From Lepisosteus oculatus (Eukaryota > Chordata > Actinopteri > Semionotiformes > Lepisosteidae): a stretch of 64,000 nucleotides of DNA. Location: contig NC_090709.1 in NCBI RefSeq assembly GCF_040954835.1, positions 39,094,276-39,158,275 of the forward strand. Direction: 5' to 3'. This document shows, in pieces, positions 46,140-59,200 of this stretch. The notes under the pieces are model-generated. The model was not told the origin of the DNA, searched no databases, and worked only from the letters and a program-made list of their open reading frames with translations. Each line of letters opens with the position of its first letter. The first letter of the stretch is position 1. A program made the position numbers and the translations under genes.

Positions 46140-47070
46140 CCAGCGGCAGACACTGGACGACACTGGACACAGGCGTGGACACCAGACACTGGACGACACT
46201 GGACACAGGCGTGGACACCAGACACTGGACGACACTGGACACCAGACACTGACACTGACACGCCCGGGGGTCATCGTGCCCGTCTGCTGCTCAGACTCAC
46301 TCACACACAAGCATAGTCTCTCTCTCTCTCACACTCACACTGGGATAGTCTCTCACACACTCACTCACACGCAAGCGCAGTCTCTCTCTCTCACACACTC
46401 ACTCACACGCAAGCGCAGTCTCTCTCTCACACACACTCACACTGGGATAGTCTCTCACACACTCACTCACACGCAAGCGCAGTCTCTCTCTCACACACAC
46501 ACACTCACACTGGGATAGTCTCTCACACACTCACACACACGCAAGCGCAGTCTCTCACACACTCACACACAAGCGCAGTCTCTCTCTCACACTCACACTG
46601 GGATAGTCTCTCACACACTCACTCACACACAAGCGCAGTCTCTCTCACACTCACACACAAGCGCAGTCTCTCTCACACTCACACACAAGCGCAGTCTCTC
46701 TCACACTCACACACAAGCGCAGTCTCTCTCTCTCACACACAAGCGCAGTCTCTCTCTCACACACACACACAAGCGCAGTCTCTCTCTCACACACACACAC
46801 AAGCGCAGTCTCTCTCTCACACACACACACACAAGCGCAGTCTCTCTCTCTCACACACACACACAAGCGCAGTCTCTCTCTCTCACACACACACACAAGC
46901 GCAGTCTCTCTCTCTCACACACACACACAAGCGCAGTCTCTCTCTCTCACACACAAGCGCAGTCTCTCTCTCTCACACACAAGCGCAGTCTCTCTCTCTC
47001 ACACACAAGCGCAGTCTCTCACACTCACACACACAAGCGCAGTCTCTCTCTCTCACTCACACTGGGACAG
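46140..47070. repeat. GACACTGGAC repeats and CT/CA microsatellite
   Basis: 46140-46255: about 3 units of GACACTGGACGACACTGGAC. 46290-47070: about 25 units of CTCTCTCACACACAAGCGCAGT. Both lie in the presumed class I A 3' UTR. Confidence 0.85.
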
Positions 47071-47397
47071 TCAGACACATGGAAACACACACGGCGACAG
47101 ACTCAGACACACGCCAAGGTCCAGACAGTCCTCCAGGAAGTCTGCCTCCGGTCGCGAGCGCCGCGTCTCGGAGAGACCCCAGGGCTCTCCCTGGGTACCC
47201 CCTCTCCTCGCTCCCCGCAGCAGGGAAAACGTTAACTGAATTCTTCTGGACTTCTGCGACCAGAACCTTCTGCGATACACCCTGTCTTCATGAGCTCCAG
47301 CCTTTCCCACTAACATACAGCTTGCCTGGACATTTGGAGGTGCATTATCGCACATATTAACGGTGTAATGGTGATATTCTGTTCCTCGGGAGACCTG

Positions 47398-47403
47398 AAT
47401 AAA
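47398..47403 (+). terminator. Polyadenylation signal, probable class I A 3' end
   Basis: AATAAA in GACCTGAATAAAACCGTG, about 1.27 kb beyond the stop, after a stretch of unique sequence (47071-47397). Confidence 0.5.
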
Positions 47404-47689
47404 ACCGTGTTAACAAGGGGGCACCCTGGTGCGCAGTGGTTAATACAGACACGCCGACTGGACTGAACACTCCAGCACATGAACACAGAGGCGCTCGGGC
47501 AGCCCTGAACACAAGGCGGCGGCAGAGCTCTCCGGCCGAGAAACCATGGAAACCCCATCCCTCAGCAGTGGGCGGAGCCGACTGTCAGGAAGTCCGTACC
47601 TGGGCAGAGAGACGTCTTCTCCCGGAGAAAAGAACTCCTCACCCGTCTGGAGCTCTTCTCCGGGCTCTCCCCTCGGAGCTCTGGACAGT

Positions 47690-48480
47690 AACGGGGATCC
47701 CCTCCTGCTCCACCAGTGTGTACCCCACCTGCATGAGGCTCCAGTCCTCTCACACACAGCAGCTCTCAGGGGGAGGAGAGCAGAGGGATGAGGCCAGTTC
47801 AGAGAGGGGGGTGATCAGGAGGCCATGATGGGTCAAGACCAGGGGGGTAATTGGGGCAGGACACTGGGGTAACACCCCTACTCTTCTCGAGAGACACCCC
47901 GGGATTGTTAGTGACCCCAGAGAGTCAGGACCTCGGTTTGACGTCTCATCCGAAGGACGGCGTCTGTTTACAGTCCAGTGTCCCCCGTCACTATACTGGG
48001 GCATCAGGACCCACACGGACCGCAGGGTGAGAGCGCCCCCTGCTGGCCCCACTCACACCTCCTCCAGCAGCAGCCTCAGCTCTCCTCCCAGGAGTCTCCC
48101 CTCCAGGTACTGGCCAGGCTCACACCTGCTGGGCTCCAGTGGTCTGTGAGCTGGGTGAGAGCGCCCCCTGCTGGCCCCACTCACACCTCTCCCAGGAGTC
48201 TCCCCTCCAGGTACTGGCCAGGCTCCCCCTGCTGAGCTCCAGTGGGCTGTGAGCTGGGTGAGAGCGCCCCCTGCTGGCCCCACTCACACCTCTCCCAGGA
48301 GTCTCCCCTCCAGGTACTGGCCAGGCTCCCCCAGCTGGGCTCCAGTGGGGCTGTGAGCTGGGTGAGAGCGCCCCCTGCTGGCCCCACTCACACCTCTCCC
48401 AGGAGTCTCCCCTCCAGGTACTGGCCAGGCTCCCCCAGCTGGGCTCCAGTGGGCTGTGAGCTGGGTGAGAGCGCCCCCTG
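47690..48480 (-). mobile_element. Second 5S-derived SINE-like element with four tandem heads
   Basis: Nearly identical to the element at 34835-35715, including body and 105-bp head repeats (GTACTGGCCAGGCTC on plus). It lacks the (AAT)n tail and is preceded by other repeat debris (47405-47690). Similarity suggests recent duplication or conversion. Confidence 0.68.
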
Positions 48481-48484
48481 CTGG

Positions 48485-48735
48485 CTCCCGACCCGTCACC
48501 CTCCCAGACCCAGGACCCCAGCGTCTGAGTCAGGCCCTGCGCACAGCCCCCGTCACCCTCCCAGACCCAGGACCCCAGCGTCTGAGTCAGGCCCTGCGCA
48601 CAGCCCCCCGACCCGTCACCCTCCCAGACCCAGGACCCCAGCGTCTGAGTCAGGCCCTGCGCACAGCCCCCCGACCCGTCACCCTCCCAGACCCAGGACC
48701 CCAGCGTCTGAGTCAGGCCCTGCGCAGAGCGACGG
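48485..48735. repeat. 60-bp repeat, 4 copies
   Basis: GACCCGTCACCCTCCCAGAC with CCCAGCGTCTGAGTCAGGCC, between the two class I genes' 3' ends. Confidence 0.88.
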
Positions 48736-48861
48736 GCCAGAGCCTCCGGGCTGCAGACCCCCTCCCAGCGCCGCGCCGCGCCGCTGGTGACCTTTGACCC
48801 CCGCTGGGAGCGAAGACAAACTGGCCGAGACCGCCATCGCGGAGTTTCACAAGAATATAGC

Positions 48862-48867
48862 TTTATT
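48862..48867 (-). terminator. Polyadenylation signal of class I gene B
   Basis: TTTATT on plus is AATAAA on minus, about 1.4 kb beyond the gene B stop codon, followed by unique AT-rich 3' UTR-like sequence at 48870-49280. Confidence 0.6.
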
Positions 48868-49289
48868 ACCTCACATGAGCATCACGCCGAATTTCTCTCG
48901 TTTACCAACGAGACACAGACACACAGAGACAGGATATAAAAATACTGATTTGGAAAAAACAACATCTTTTAAATGCAATTTCATCTGAAATCTTCGCTTG
49001 CCTAAAAAGGATGATGATATACGCCGATTATATACAGATTAAAGGCCAAGGCCAGTCGAGAAAGTGAAAGTGCGCACCTCTCGTGAATACAGACGGACGA
49101 GCGCGTGTTAAGAGCGCCCCCTAGCGCCGCGCAGAGGAGAATCCCGTCAGTTCAGTTCAAGGGGCTTGACGAGCATGGCCGACGAGTACAATCAGTGTTG
49201 CCACAGCAGATAAAATAATGAAACGAACATGGTAAAAAACGCAAAATCTCTCTCTGCCTCAGCGCACGTCGCAGAAGAGACCCCAAAAC

Positions 49290-50088
49290 TGGCTCTATAA
49301 TTCATTAACAAGCTGTTGAAGAGATCTGCAGATTGTCTCTATAATTACTTAACAAGCTGCTGAAGAGATCTGGAAATTGTCTCTATAATTAATTAACAAG
49401 CTTCTGAAGAGATCCGCAGATTGTCTCTATAATTACTTAACAAGCTGCTAAAGAGATCTGGAAATTGTCTCTATAATTAATTAACAAGCTTCTGAAGAAA
49501 TCCGGAGACTGTCTCTATAATTAATTAACAAGCTGCTGAAGAGATCTGGAGATTGTCTCTATAATTAATTAACAAGTCGCAGAAGAGATCCGCAGATTGT
49601 CTCTATAATTAATTAACAAGCTTCTGAAGAGATCTGGAGATTGTCTCTATAATTAATTAACAAGCTTCTGAAGAGATCTGGAGATTGTCTCTATAATTAA
49701 TTAACAAGCTTCTGAAGAGATCCGCAGATTGTCTCTATAATTAATGAACAAGCTGCAGAAGAGATCCGCAGATTGTCTCTATAATTAATGAACAAGCTGC
49801 AGAAGAGATCTGGAGATTGTCTCTATAATTAATGAACAAGCTGCAGAAGAGATCCGCAGATTGTCTCTATAATTAATTAACAAGCTTCTGAAGAGATCTG
49901 GAGATTGTCTCTATAATTAATGAACAAGCTGCAGAAGAGATCCGCAGATTGTCTCTATAATTAATTAACAAGCTTCTGAAGAGATCTGGAGATTGTCTCT
50001 ATAATTAATGAACAAGCTGCAGAAGAGATCCGCAGATTGTCTCTATAATTAATGAACAAGCTGCAGAAGAGATCCGCAGATTGGTCCT
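49290..50088. repeat. 40-bp AT-rich minisatellite in class I B 3' UTR
   Basis: About 20 units of GATTGTCTCTATAATTAATT and AACAAGCTTCTGAAGAGATC. It is the only AT-rich array in the window. Confidence 0.9.
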
Positions 50089-50283
50089 AATTAATTCACA
50101 CGTCGCAGACTGGATCCCAGATCTGCTCGTGCTTCCCTTAACCCTTTGCTGCCGGGGCCGGTGTGTACTCAGGCTGGGCCGACAGGAGTGCAGAAGTGCT
50201 CATGAGGATCTGTGGAGTCATCCGGAAGAGGAGAGTAGCTCAGGGGACAGTGTGGGGACAGTGTGGGGACAGGGTTACACTGA

Positions 50284-53200
50284 CTAGACAGGTAGCACAA
50301 AGGGCACACCCTCTGGGATCAAGCCACCATTAGGCTGGGTCTGTCCTCCATTAGAGATCAAGGGCACTGATACACCTGGGAGAGAGAGAGAGACAGAGGG
50401 GTTAATACACACACACACTGACTGGACACTCCAGTACATGAACACTGCACTGAGAGAGAGAGGGGTTCACACAGACACACTGACTGGACACTCCAGTACA
50501 TGAACACTGCACTGAGAGAGAGAGGGGTTCACACAGACACACTGACTGGACACTCCAGTACATGAACACTGCACTGAGAGAGAGAGGGGTTCATACACAC
50601 ACACTGACTGGACACTCCAGTACATGAACACTGCACTGAGAGAGAGAGGGGTTCACACAGACACACTGACTGGACACTCCAGTACATGAACACTGCACTG
50701 AGAGAGAGAGGGGTTCATACACACACACTGACTGGACACTCCAGTACATGAACACTGCACTGAGAGAGAGAGGGGTTCACACACACACTGACTGGACACT
50801 CCAGTACATGAACACTGCACTGAGAGAGAGAGGGGTTCACACACACACACTGACTGGACACTCCAGTACATGAACACTGCACTGAGAGAGAGAGGGGTTC
50901 ATACACACACACTGACTGGACACTCCAGTACATGAACACTGCACTGAGAGAGAGAGGGGTTCACACAGACACACTGACTGGACACTCCAGTACATGAACA
51001 CTGCACTGAGAGAGAGAGGGGTTCATACACACACACTGACTGGACACTCCAGTACATGAACACTGCACTGAGAGAGAGAGGGGTTCACACACACACTGAC
51101 TGGACACTCCAGTACATGAACACTGCACTGAGAGAGAGAGGGGTTCACACACACACACTGACTGGACACTCCAGTACATGAACACTGCACTGAGAGAGAG
51201 AGGGGTTCACACACACACTGACTGGACACTCCAGTACATGAACACTGCACTGAGAGAGAGAGGGGTTCACACACACACACTGACTGGACACTCCAGTACA
51301 TGAACACTGCACTGAGAGAGAGAGGGGTTCATACACACACACTGACTGGACACTCCAGTACATGAACACTGCACTGAGAGAGAGAGAGGGGTTCATACAG
51401 ACACACTGACTGGACACTCCAGTACATGAACACTGCACTGAGAGAGAGAGGGGTTCATACAGACACACTGACTGGACACTCCAGTACATGAACACTGCAC
51501 TGAGAGACAGAGGGGTTAATACACACACACACTGACTGGACACTCCAGTACATGAACACTGCACTGAGAGAGAGAGGGGTTCACACAGACACACTGACTG
51601 GACACTCCAGTACATGAACACTGCACTGAGAGAGAGAGGGGTTCATACACACACACTGACTGGACACTCCAGTACATGAACACTGCACTGAGAGAGAGAG
51701 GGGTTCACACAGACACACTGACTGGACACTCCAGTACATGAACACTGCACTGAGAGAGAGAGGGGTTCATACACACACACTGACTGGACACTCCAGTACA
51801 TGAACACTGCACTGAGAGAGAGAGGGGTTCACACACACACTGACTGGACACTCCAGTACATGAACACTGCACTGAGAGAGAGAGGGGTTCACACACACAC
51901 ACTGACTGGACACTCCAGTACATGAACACTGCACTGAGAGAGAGAGGGGTTCATACACACACACTGACTGGACACTCCAGTACATGAACACTGCACTGAG
52001 AGAGAGAGGGGTTCACACAGACACACTGACTGGACACTCCAGTACATGAACACTGCACTGAGAGAGAGAGGGGTTCATACACACACACTGACTGGACACT
52101 CCAGTACATGAACACTGCACTGAGAGAGAGAGGGGTTCACACACACACTGACTGGACACTCCAGTACATGAACACTGCACTGAGAGAGAGAGGGGTTCAC
52201 ACACACACACTGACTGGACACTCCAGTACATGAACACTGCACTGAGAGAGAGAGGGGTTCACACACACACTGACTGGACACTCCAGTACATGAACACTGC
52301 ACTGAGAGAGAGAGGGGTTCACACACACACACTGACTGGACACTCCAGTACATGAACACTGCACTGAGAGAGAGAGGGGTTCATACACACACACTGACTG
52401 GACACTCCAGTACATGAACACTGCACTGAGAGAGAGAGAGGGGTTCATACAGACACACTGACTGGACACTCCAGTACATGAACACTGCACTGAGAGAGAG
52501 AGGGGTTCATACAGACACACTGACTGGACACTCCAGTACATGAACACTGCACTGAGAGAGAGAGGGGTTCATACACACACACTGACTGGACACTCCAGTA
52601 CATGAACACTGCACTGAGAGAGAGAGGGGTTCATACACACACACTGACTGGACACTCCAGTACATGAACACTGCACTGAGAGAGAGAGGGGTTCATACAG
52701 ACACCCTGACTGGACACTCCAGGACATGAACACTGCACTGAGAGAGAGAGAGGGGTTCATACAGACACACTGACTGGACACTCCAGTACATGAACACTGC
52801 ACTGAGAGAGAGAGGGGTTCATACAGACACACTGACTGGACACTCCAGTACATGAACACTGCACTGAGAGAGAGAGGGGTTCACACACACACACTGACTG
52901 GACACTCCAGTACATGAACACTGCACTGAGAGAGAGAGAGGAGTTAAAACCCCCAAAAAAGGTCAGCTTACTGTTGCCGTTGGAGATGGTCTTGCCGTCC
53001 TGGGTGTGGTTCTCTTTACCAGTGTAGATGGGGCTCTCTGCAAGAGAGAGTTAAACTTATGTTTCCTGTGTGCAGAGAACCCGTGACTGTCCCCCTTGGT
53101 CTTCACCGCCTGCGGGTCTGTACCCCGTGGTCCAGGTGAGGAGACACCACCCCCCCCCACCCTGCAGTTCCCCTCCGCACCCCGGTCAGGCCAGCAGAAT

Positions 53201-56200
53201 GACCGGCACTGACCACACTGGCCGCCATCGCCAGTGTCTCCGGTTGGGGTGTCCTCGCTCCCTCCCTCTCTCCTTCACACACGCACGACACCCTACCCTC
53301 CCCCTACACTGCGGCCTGACCCGCGGAAAACTCACCGTTAGTTTGCAGATCGGTGTCAGAGCCTGTTGAGAGAGGAACACCTCAGTCAGTCACCGTGATC
53401 ATCATCACCACCACCACCCAGCGCAGCGCAGAGCCGCAGAGCACAGACAGGCTCGCTGGGACTCCACTGCAGGGGCGCAGAGCACAGACAGGCTCGCTGA
53501 GACTCCACTGCAGGGGTCAGAGCCGCAGAGCACAGACAGGCTCGCTGAGACTCCACTGCAGGGGTCAGAGCCGCAGAGCACAGACAGGCTCGCTGAGACT
53601 CCACTGCAGGGGCGCAGAGCACAGACAGGCTCGCTGAGACTCCACTGCAGGGGCGCAGAGCCGCAGAGCACAGACAGGCTCGCTGAGACTCCACTGCAGG
53701 GGTCAGAGCCGCAGAGCACAGACAGGCTCGCTGAGACTCCACTGCAGGGGTCAGAGCCGCAGAGCACAGACAGGCTCGCTGAGACTCCACTGCAGGGGCG
53801 CAGAGCACAGACAGGCTCGCTGAGACTCCACTGCAGGGGCGCAGAGCACAGACAGGCTCGCTGAGACTCCACTGCAGGGGCGCAGAGCACAGACAGGCTC
53901 GCTGAGACTCCACTGCAGGGGCGCAGAGCCGCAGAGCACAGACAGGCTCGCTGAGACTCCACTGCAGGGGCGCAGAGCCGCAGAGCACAGACAGGCTCGC
54001 TGAGACTCCACTGCAGGGGCGCAGAGCCGCAGAGCACAGACAGGCTCGCTGAGACTCCACTGCAGGGGCGCAGAGCCGCAGAGCACAGACAGGCTCGCTG
54101 AGACTCCACTGCAGGGGCGCAGAGCCGCAGAGCACAGACAGGCTCGCTGAGACTCCACTGCAGGGGCGCAGAGCACAGACAGGCTCGCTGAGACTCCACT
54201 GCAGGGGCGCAGAGCACAGACAGGCTCGCTGAGACTCCACTGCAGGGGCGCAGAGCACAGACAGGCTCGCTGAGACTCCACTGCAGGGGCGCAGAGCACA
54301 GACAGGCTCGCTGAGACTCCACTGCAGGGGCGCAGAGCACAGACAGGCTCGCTGAGACTCCACTGCAGGGGCGCAGAGCACAGACAGGCTCGCTGAGACT
54401 CCACTGCAGGGGCGCAGAGCACAGACAGGCTCGCTGAGACTCCACTGCAGGGGCGCAGAGCCGCAGGGCACAGACAGGCTCGCTGAGACTCCACTGCAGG
54501 GGCGCAGAGCACAGACAGGCTCGCTGGGACTCCACTGCAGGGGCGCAGGGCACAGACAGGCTCGCTGAGACTCCACTGCAGGGGCGCAGAGCACAGACAG
54601 GCTCGCTGAGACTCCACTGCAGGGGCGCAGAGCACAGACAGGCTCGCTGGGACTCCACTGCAGGGGCGCAGAGCACAGACAGGCTCGCTGGGACTCCACT
54701 GCAGGGGCGCAGAGCCGCAGAGCACAGACAGGCTCGCTGAGACTCCACTGCAGGGGCGCAGAGCCGCAGAGCACAGACAGGCTCGCTGGGACTCCACTGC
54801 AGGGGCGCAGAGCACAGACAGGCTCGCTGAGACTCCACTGCAGGGGCGCAGAGCCGCAGAGCACAGACAGATGAAAACGAAACACTGTACTTACTGCGGG
54901 GAGAGCCCGAAGAGTCTGAACCAGATGCTAAAAAAATAAAAAACACACACGAATGTCACACATTAAACACCGGCACCGGGTCACAGCACGACGATCGGGA
55001 GGACGCGACGCCTGCGAAGGGGTCGGAGCTCGAGGAGACAACGGGACCCGGCGGGGCTGCGGACTCTCTCACCTTTCTTCCTCCTGTGGGCGAAGAAGGC
55101 CAGGGCCGCCCCGCCTGCGACCAGCGCCACCACCAGCAGGACGACCGACACAACGATGGGGAGGTTACTGGGCGGGGAGGCGGGGGGGACCCACACCGTG
55201 CGTTCTGGAGACGCGGGGAGACAGACAGGGAGACGGGGCTCAGTGGAGCGGAGCAGGGGTGAGAGACGGGAGTGTCGCGCCGTGGTTCGGCACACGCCAG
55301 ACCCCCCTCAGGCGTGCACACTCGAGCACGTGCAAGCACACCAGAGCCCCTGTCGCACGCACGCACGCACACCAGAGCCCCTCTCGCTCGCACGCACGCA
55401 CGCACGCACACCAGAGCCCCTCTCGCTCGCACGCACGCACGCACACCAGAGCCCCTCTCGCTCGCACGCACGCACACCAGAGCCCCTCTCGCTCGCACGC
55501 ACGCACACCAGAGCCCCTCTCGCTCGCACGCACACCAGAGCCCCTCTCGCTCGCACGCACGCACACCAGAGCCCGTCGCACGCACGCACACCAGAGCCCG
55601 TCGCACGCACGCACACCAGAGCCCGTCGCACGCACGCACGCACACCAGAGCCCGTCGCACGCACGCACGCACGCACACCAGAGCCCGTCGCACGCACGCA
55701 CGCACGCACACCAGAGCCCGTCGCACGCACGCACGCACGCACACCAGAGCCCGTCGCACGCACGCACGCACGCACACCAGAGCCCGTCGCACGCACGCAC
55801 GCACACCAGAGCCCGTCGCACGCACGCACACCAGAGCCCGTCGCACGCACGCACGCACACCAGAGCCCGTCGCACGCACGCACGCACACCAGAGCCCGTC
55901 GCACGCACGCACGCACGCACGCACACCAGAGCCCGTCGCACGCACGCACGCACGCACACCAGAGCCCGTCGCACGCACGCACGCACACCAGAGCCCGTCG
56001 CACGCACGCACGCACACCAGAGCCCGTCGCACGCACGCACGCACGCACACCAGAGCCCGTCGCACGCACGCACGCACACCAGAGCCCGTCGCACGCACGC
56101 ACGCACACCAGAGCCCCTGTCGCACGCACGCACGCACACCAGAGCCCCTGTCGCACGCACGCACGCACACCAGAGCCCCTGTCGCACGCACGCACGCACA

Positions 56201-59200
56201 CCAGAGCCCCTGTCGCACGCACGCACGCACACCAGAGCCCCTGTCGCACGCACGCACGCACACCAGAGCCCGTCGCACGCACGCACGCACACCAGAGCCC
56301 CTGTCGCACGCACGCACGCACACCAGAGCCCCTGTCGCACGCACGCACGCACGCACACCAGAGCCCCTGTCGCACGCACGCACGCACGCACACCAGAGCC
56401 CCTGTCGCACGCACGCACGCACACCAGAGCCCGTCGCACGCACGCACGCACACCAGAGCCCCTCTCGCACGCACGCACACCAGAGCCCCTGTCGCACGCA
56501 CACCAGAGCCCCTGTCGCACGCACGCATGCACACCAGAGCCCCTCTCGCACGCACGCACGCACACCAGAGCCCCTCTCGCACGCACGCACGCACACCAGA
56601 GCCCCTCTCGCACGCACGCACACCAGAGCCCCCGTCGCACGCACGCACGCACACCAGAGCCCCCGTCGCACGCACGCACGCACGCCAGAGCCCCTATCCT
56701 TACCCCACTGCCTGACGACAGGCTCTTTCAGGCTGCTGTGTTTGACCTCACAGCTGTAGCTCCTCTTGTCCGTCTCCCGGATCTCCAGACTCTTCCTCAG
56801 CTGGTAGGTGTCTTCCTCAGCGCCGTTGGGCCTGACCCCACTGGACAGCACCCTGTCCTTCTCCAGCAGCATGACCCCGTCCCGGTAGAGGTCCACCTGG
56901 ACGTCGGGGGGGTAGAAGCCCGTGGCCAGGCAGGTCAGCGTGAGCTGGCCGGGGGTCAGTGACCTCTTGGCAAACATGTGGACATCAGGGGGAACTGAGA
57001 CAGGTGGGGGAGGAGAGGGTTACTGCAGGCACAGCCACTGACCGACTGGACACTGTCCACAGTCAGCACTCACTACCGACCAAACACTTTCTGATCTGTC
57101 TGGCTCTGTGTACTGGACACACGCTGTCCACACTGACCAGCACTGTCCACATACTCCTGACCCTGACCACACACTGGTACACTGACCACACATTCCAGCA
57201 CACTGACCACACACTGGTGCACTGACCACACATTCCAGCACACTGACCACACACTGGTGCACTGACCACACTGCCCAGCACATTGACCACACACTGGTGC
57301 ACTGACCACACACTCCTGACCCTGACCACACACTGGTACACTGACCACACACTCCTGACCCTGACCACACACTGGTCCACTGACCTCACATTCCAGCACA
57401 CTGACCACACACTGGTGCACTCTCCACACATTCCTGACCCTGACCACACACTGGTCCACTGACCACACATTCCAGCACACTGACCACACACTGGTGCACA
57501 CTGACCACACTCTGTCCAGCACACTGACCACACTCTGTCCAGCACACTGACCACACTCTGTCCAGCACACTGACCAGACTTCTTGATCTGCTGCTCTCCG
57601 AACCCCAGGAACTTGGTCAACCAGTCCACACACTCCCTCTCCAGGTAGCCCTTGGTGTACTGGTTCAGAATCTGCTCGTTGTCCCACTTGTGCTTCGTGG
57701 GCTCAGCGGGCCAGACCGGCGCCACCCACTGCATTTTGGACTCATCGAAAGACAGGAAGTCCCGCCCATCGTAGCTGTACTGATCGTAGCCCCTCAGGAA
57801 CTGGGGTTTAGAGCCAGGCTGCACCTCGATTTCACAGCCGTGCATCCACTGGAGAATATGGAGATCTGAGAGAGAGAGAGACAGGTTCAGACACACAGTG
57901 CCCTGAGAGAGAGAGACAGGTTCAGACACACAGTGCCCTGAGAGAGAGAGACAGGTTCAGACACACAGTGCCCTGAGAGAGAGAGACAGGTTCACACACA
58001 CAGTGCCCTGAGAGAGAGAGACAGGTTCACACACACAGTGCCCTGAGAGAGAGAGACAGGTTCACACACACAGTGCCCTGAGAGAGAGAGACGGGTTCAC
58101 ACACACAGTGCCCTGAGAGAGAGAGACAGGTTCACACACACAGTGCCCTGAGAGAGAGAGACAGGTTCACACACACACTGCCCTGAGAGAGAGAGAGGGG
58201 TTCACACACACACTGCCCTGAGAGAGAGAGAGGGGTTCATACACACACTGCCCTGAGAGAGAGAGACAGGTTCACACACACACTGCCCTGAGAGAGAGAG
58301 AGGGGTTCATACACACACAGTGCCCTGAGAGAGAGAGAGGGGTTCATACACACACAGTGCCCTGAGAGAGAGAGAGGGGTTCACACACACACTGCCCTGA
58401 GAGAGAGAGAGGGGTTCACACACACACTGCCCTGAGAGAGAGAGACGGGTTCACACACACACTGCCCTGAGAGAGAGAGAGGGGTTCATACACACACACT
58501 GTCCTGAGAGAGAAAGAGGGGTTCATACACACACAGTGCCCTGAGAGAGAGAGAGGGGTTCATACACACACTGCCCTGAGAGAGAGAGGGGTTCATACAG
58601 ACACAGGAGGAGGTACACAGACTTCAGGACAGGAGACACATGATGTCCAGCTCACCAGAGTTGTTCTGTCTCATCCGGTCCATCAGAATCCCAACGTTGA
58701 CTTTGAACCACTGCTCCTTGCTCTTCCTGGACTGGGTTCCCTTCTCCCAGTATTCCTGACCCATGTTTGTCTTCATCCAGCTCTGCTTGGGAATCTTCTG
58801 CATGATCCAGTTGTCATAGTAATCGATCTGCCTGTCGTTCAGCACCCCCATAGCTGTGAACTCAGGGATGCCATCTACAGGCTTGGAGAGGGCAGTGTAT
58901 ATATAGTGCAGGGAGTGTCTCTCTGGAACAGAGAGAGAGGGGGGTTAATACACACACACTGACTGGACACTCCAGTACACACAGTGTGGGACACTCCCTC
59001 CAGACTGAAGAGACTCAGTTCCCTCAGCCTGTCAGTGTGGGACACTCCCTTCAGACTGAAGAGACTCAGTTCCCTCAGCCTGTCAGTGTGGGACACTCTG
59101 AAGGGAGTCAGTGTGGGACCCTCCCTCCAGACTGAAGAGACTCAGTTCCCTCAGCCTGTCAGTGTGGGACACTCCCTTCAGACTGAAGAGACTCAGTTCC

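Noticed and set aside
50390-52950. CRISPR-like regular repeats
   Set aside because: Units are contiguous with no unique spacers, and the context is a spliced vertebrate gene.
53386-54946. About 500-codon minus-strand ORFs (repeated [18 protein letters not shown])
   Set aside because: Present in all three minus frames across a 41/50-bp minisatellite within an intron of class I B.
54956-56977. Open frames of up to 673 codons (Arg/Ala/Cys/Val or Thr/His/Pro rich) on both strands
   Set aside because: They are translations of the CACG-type array with the real alpha3 exon attached. All frames are open because the unit has no stop codons.
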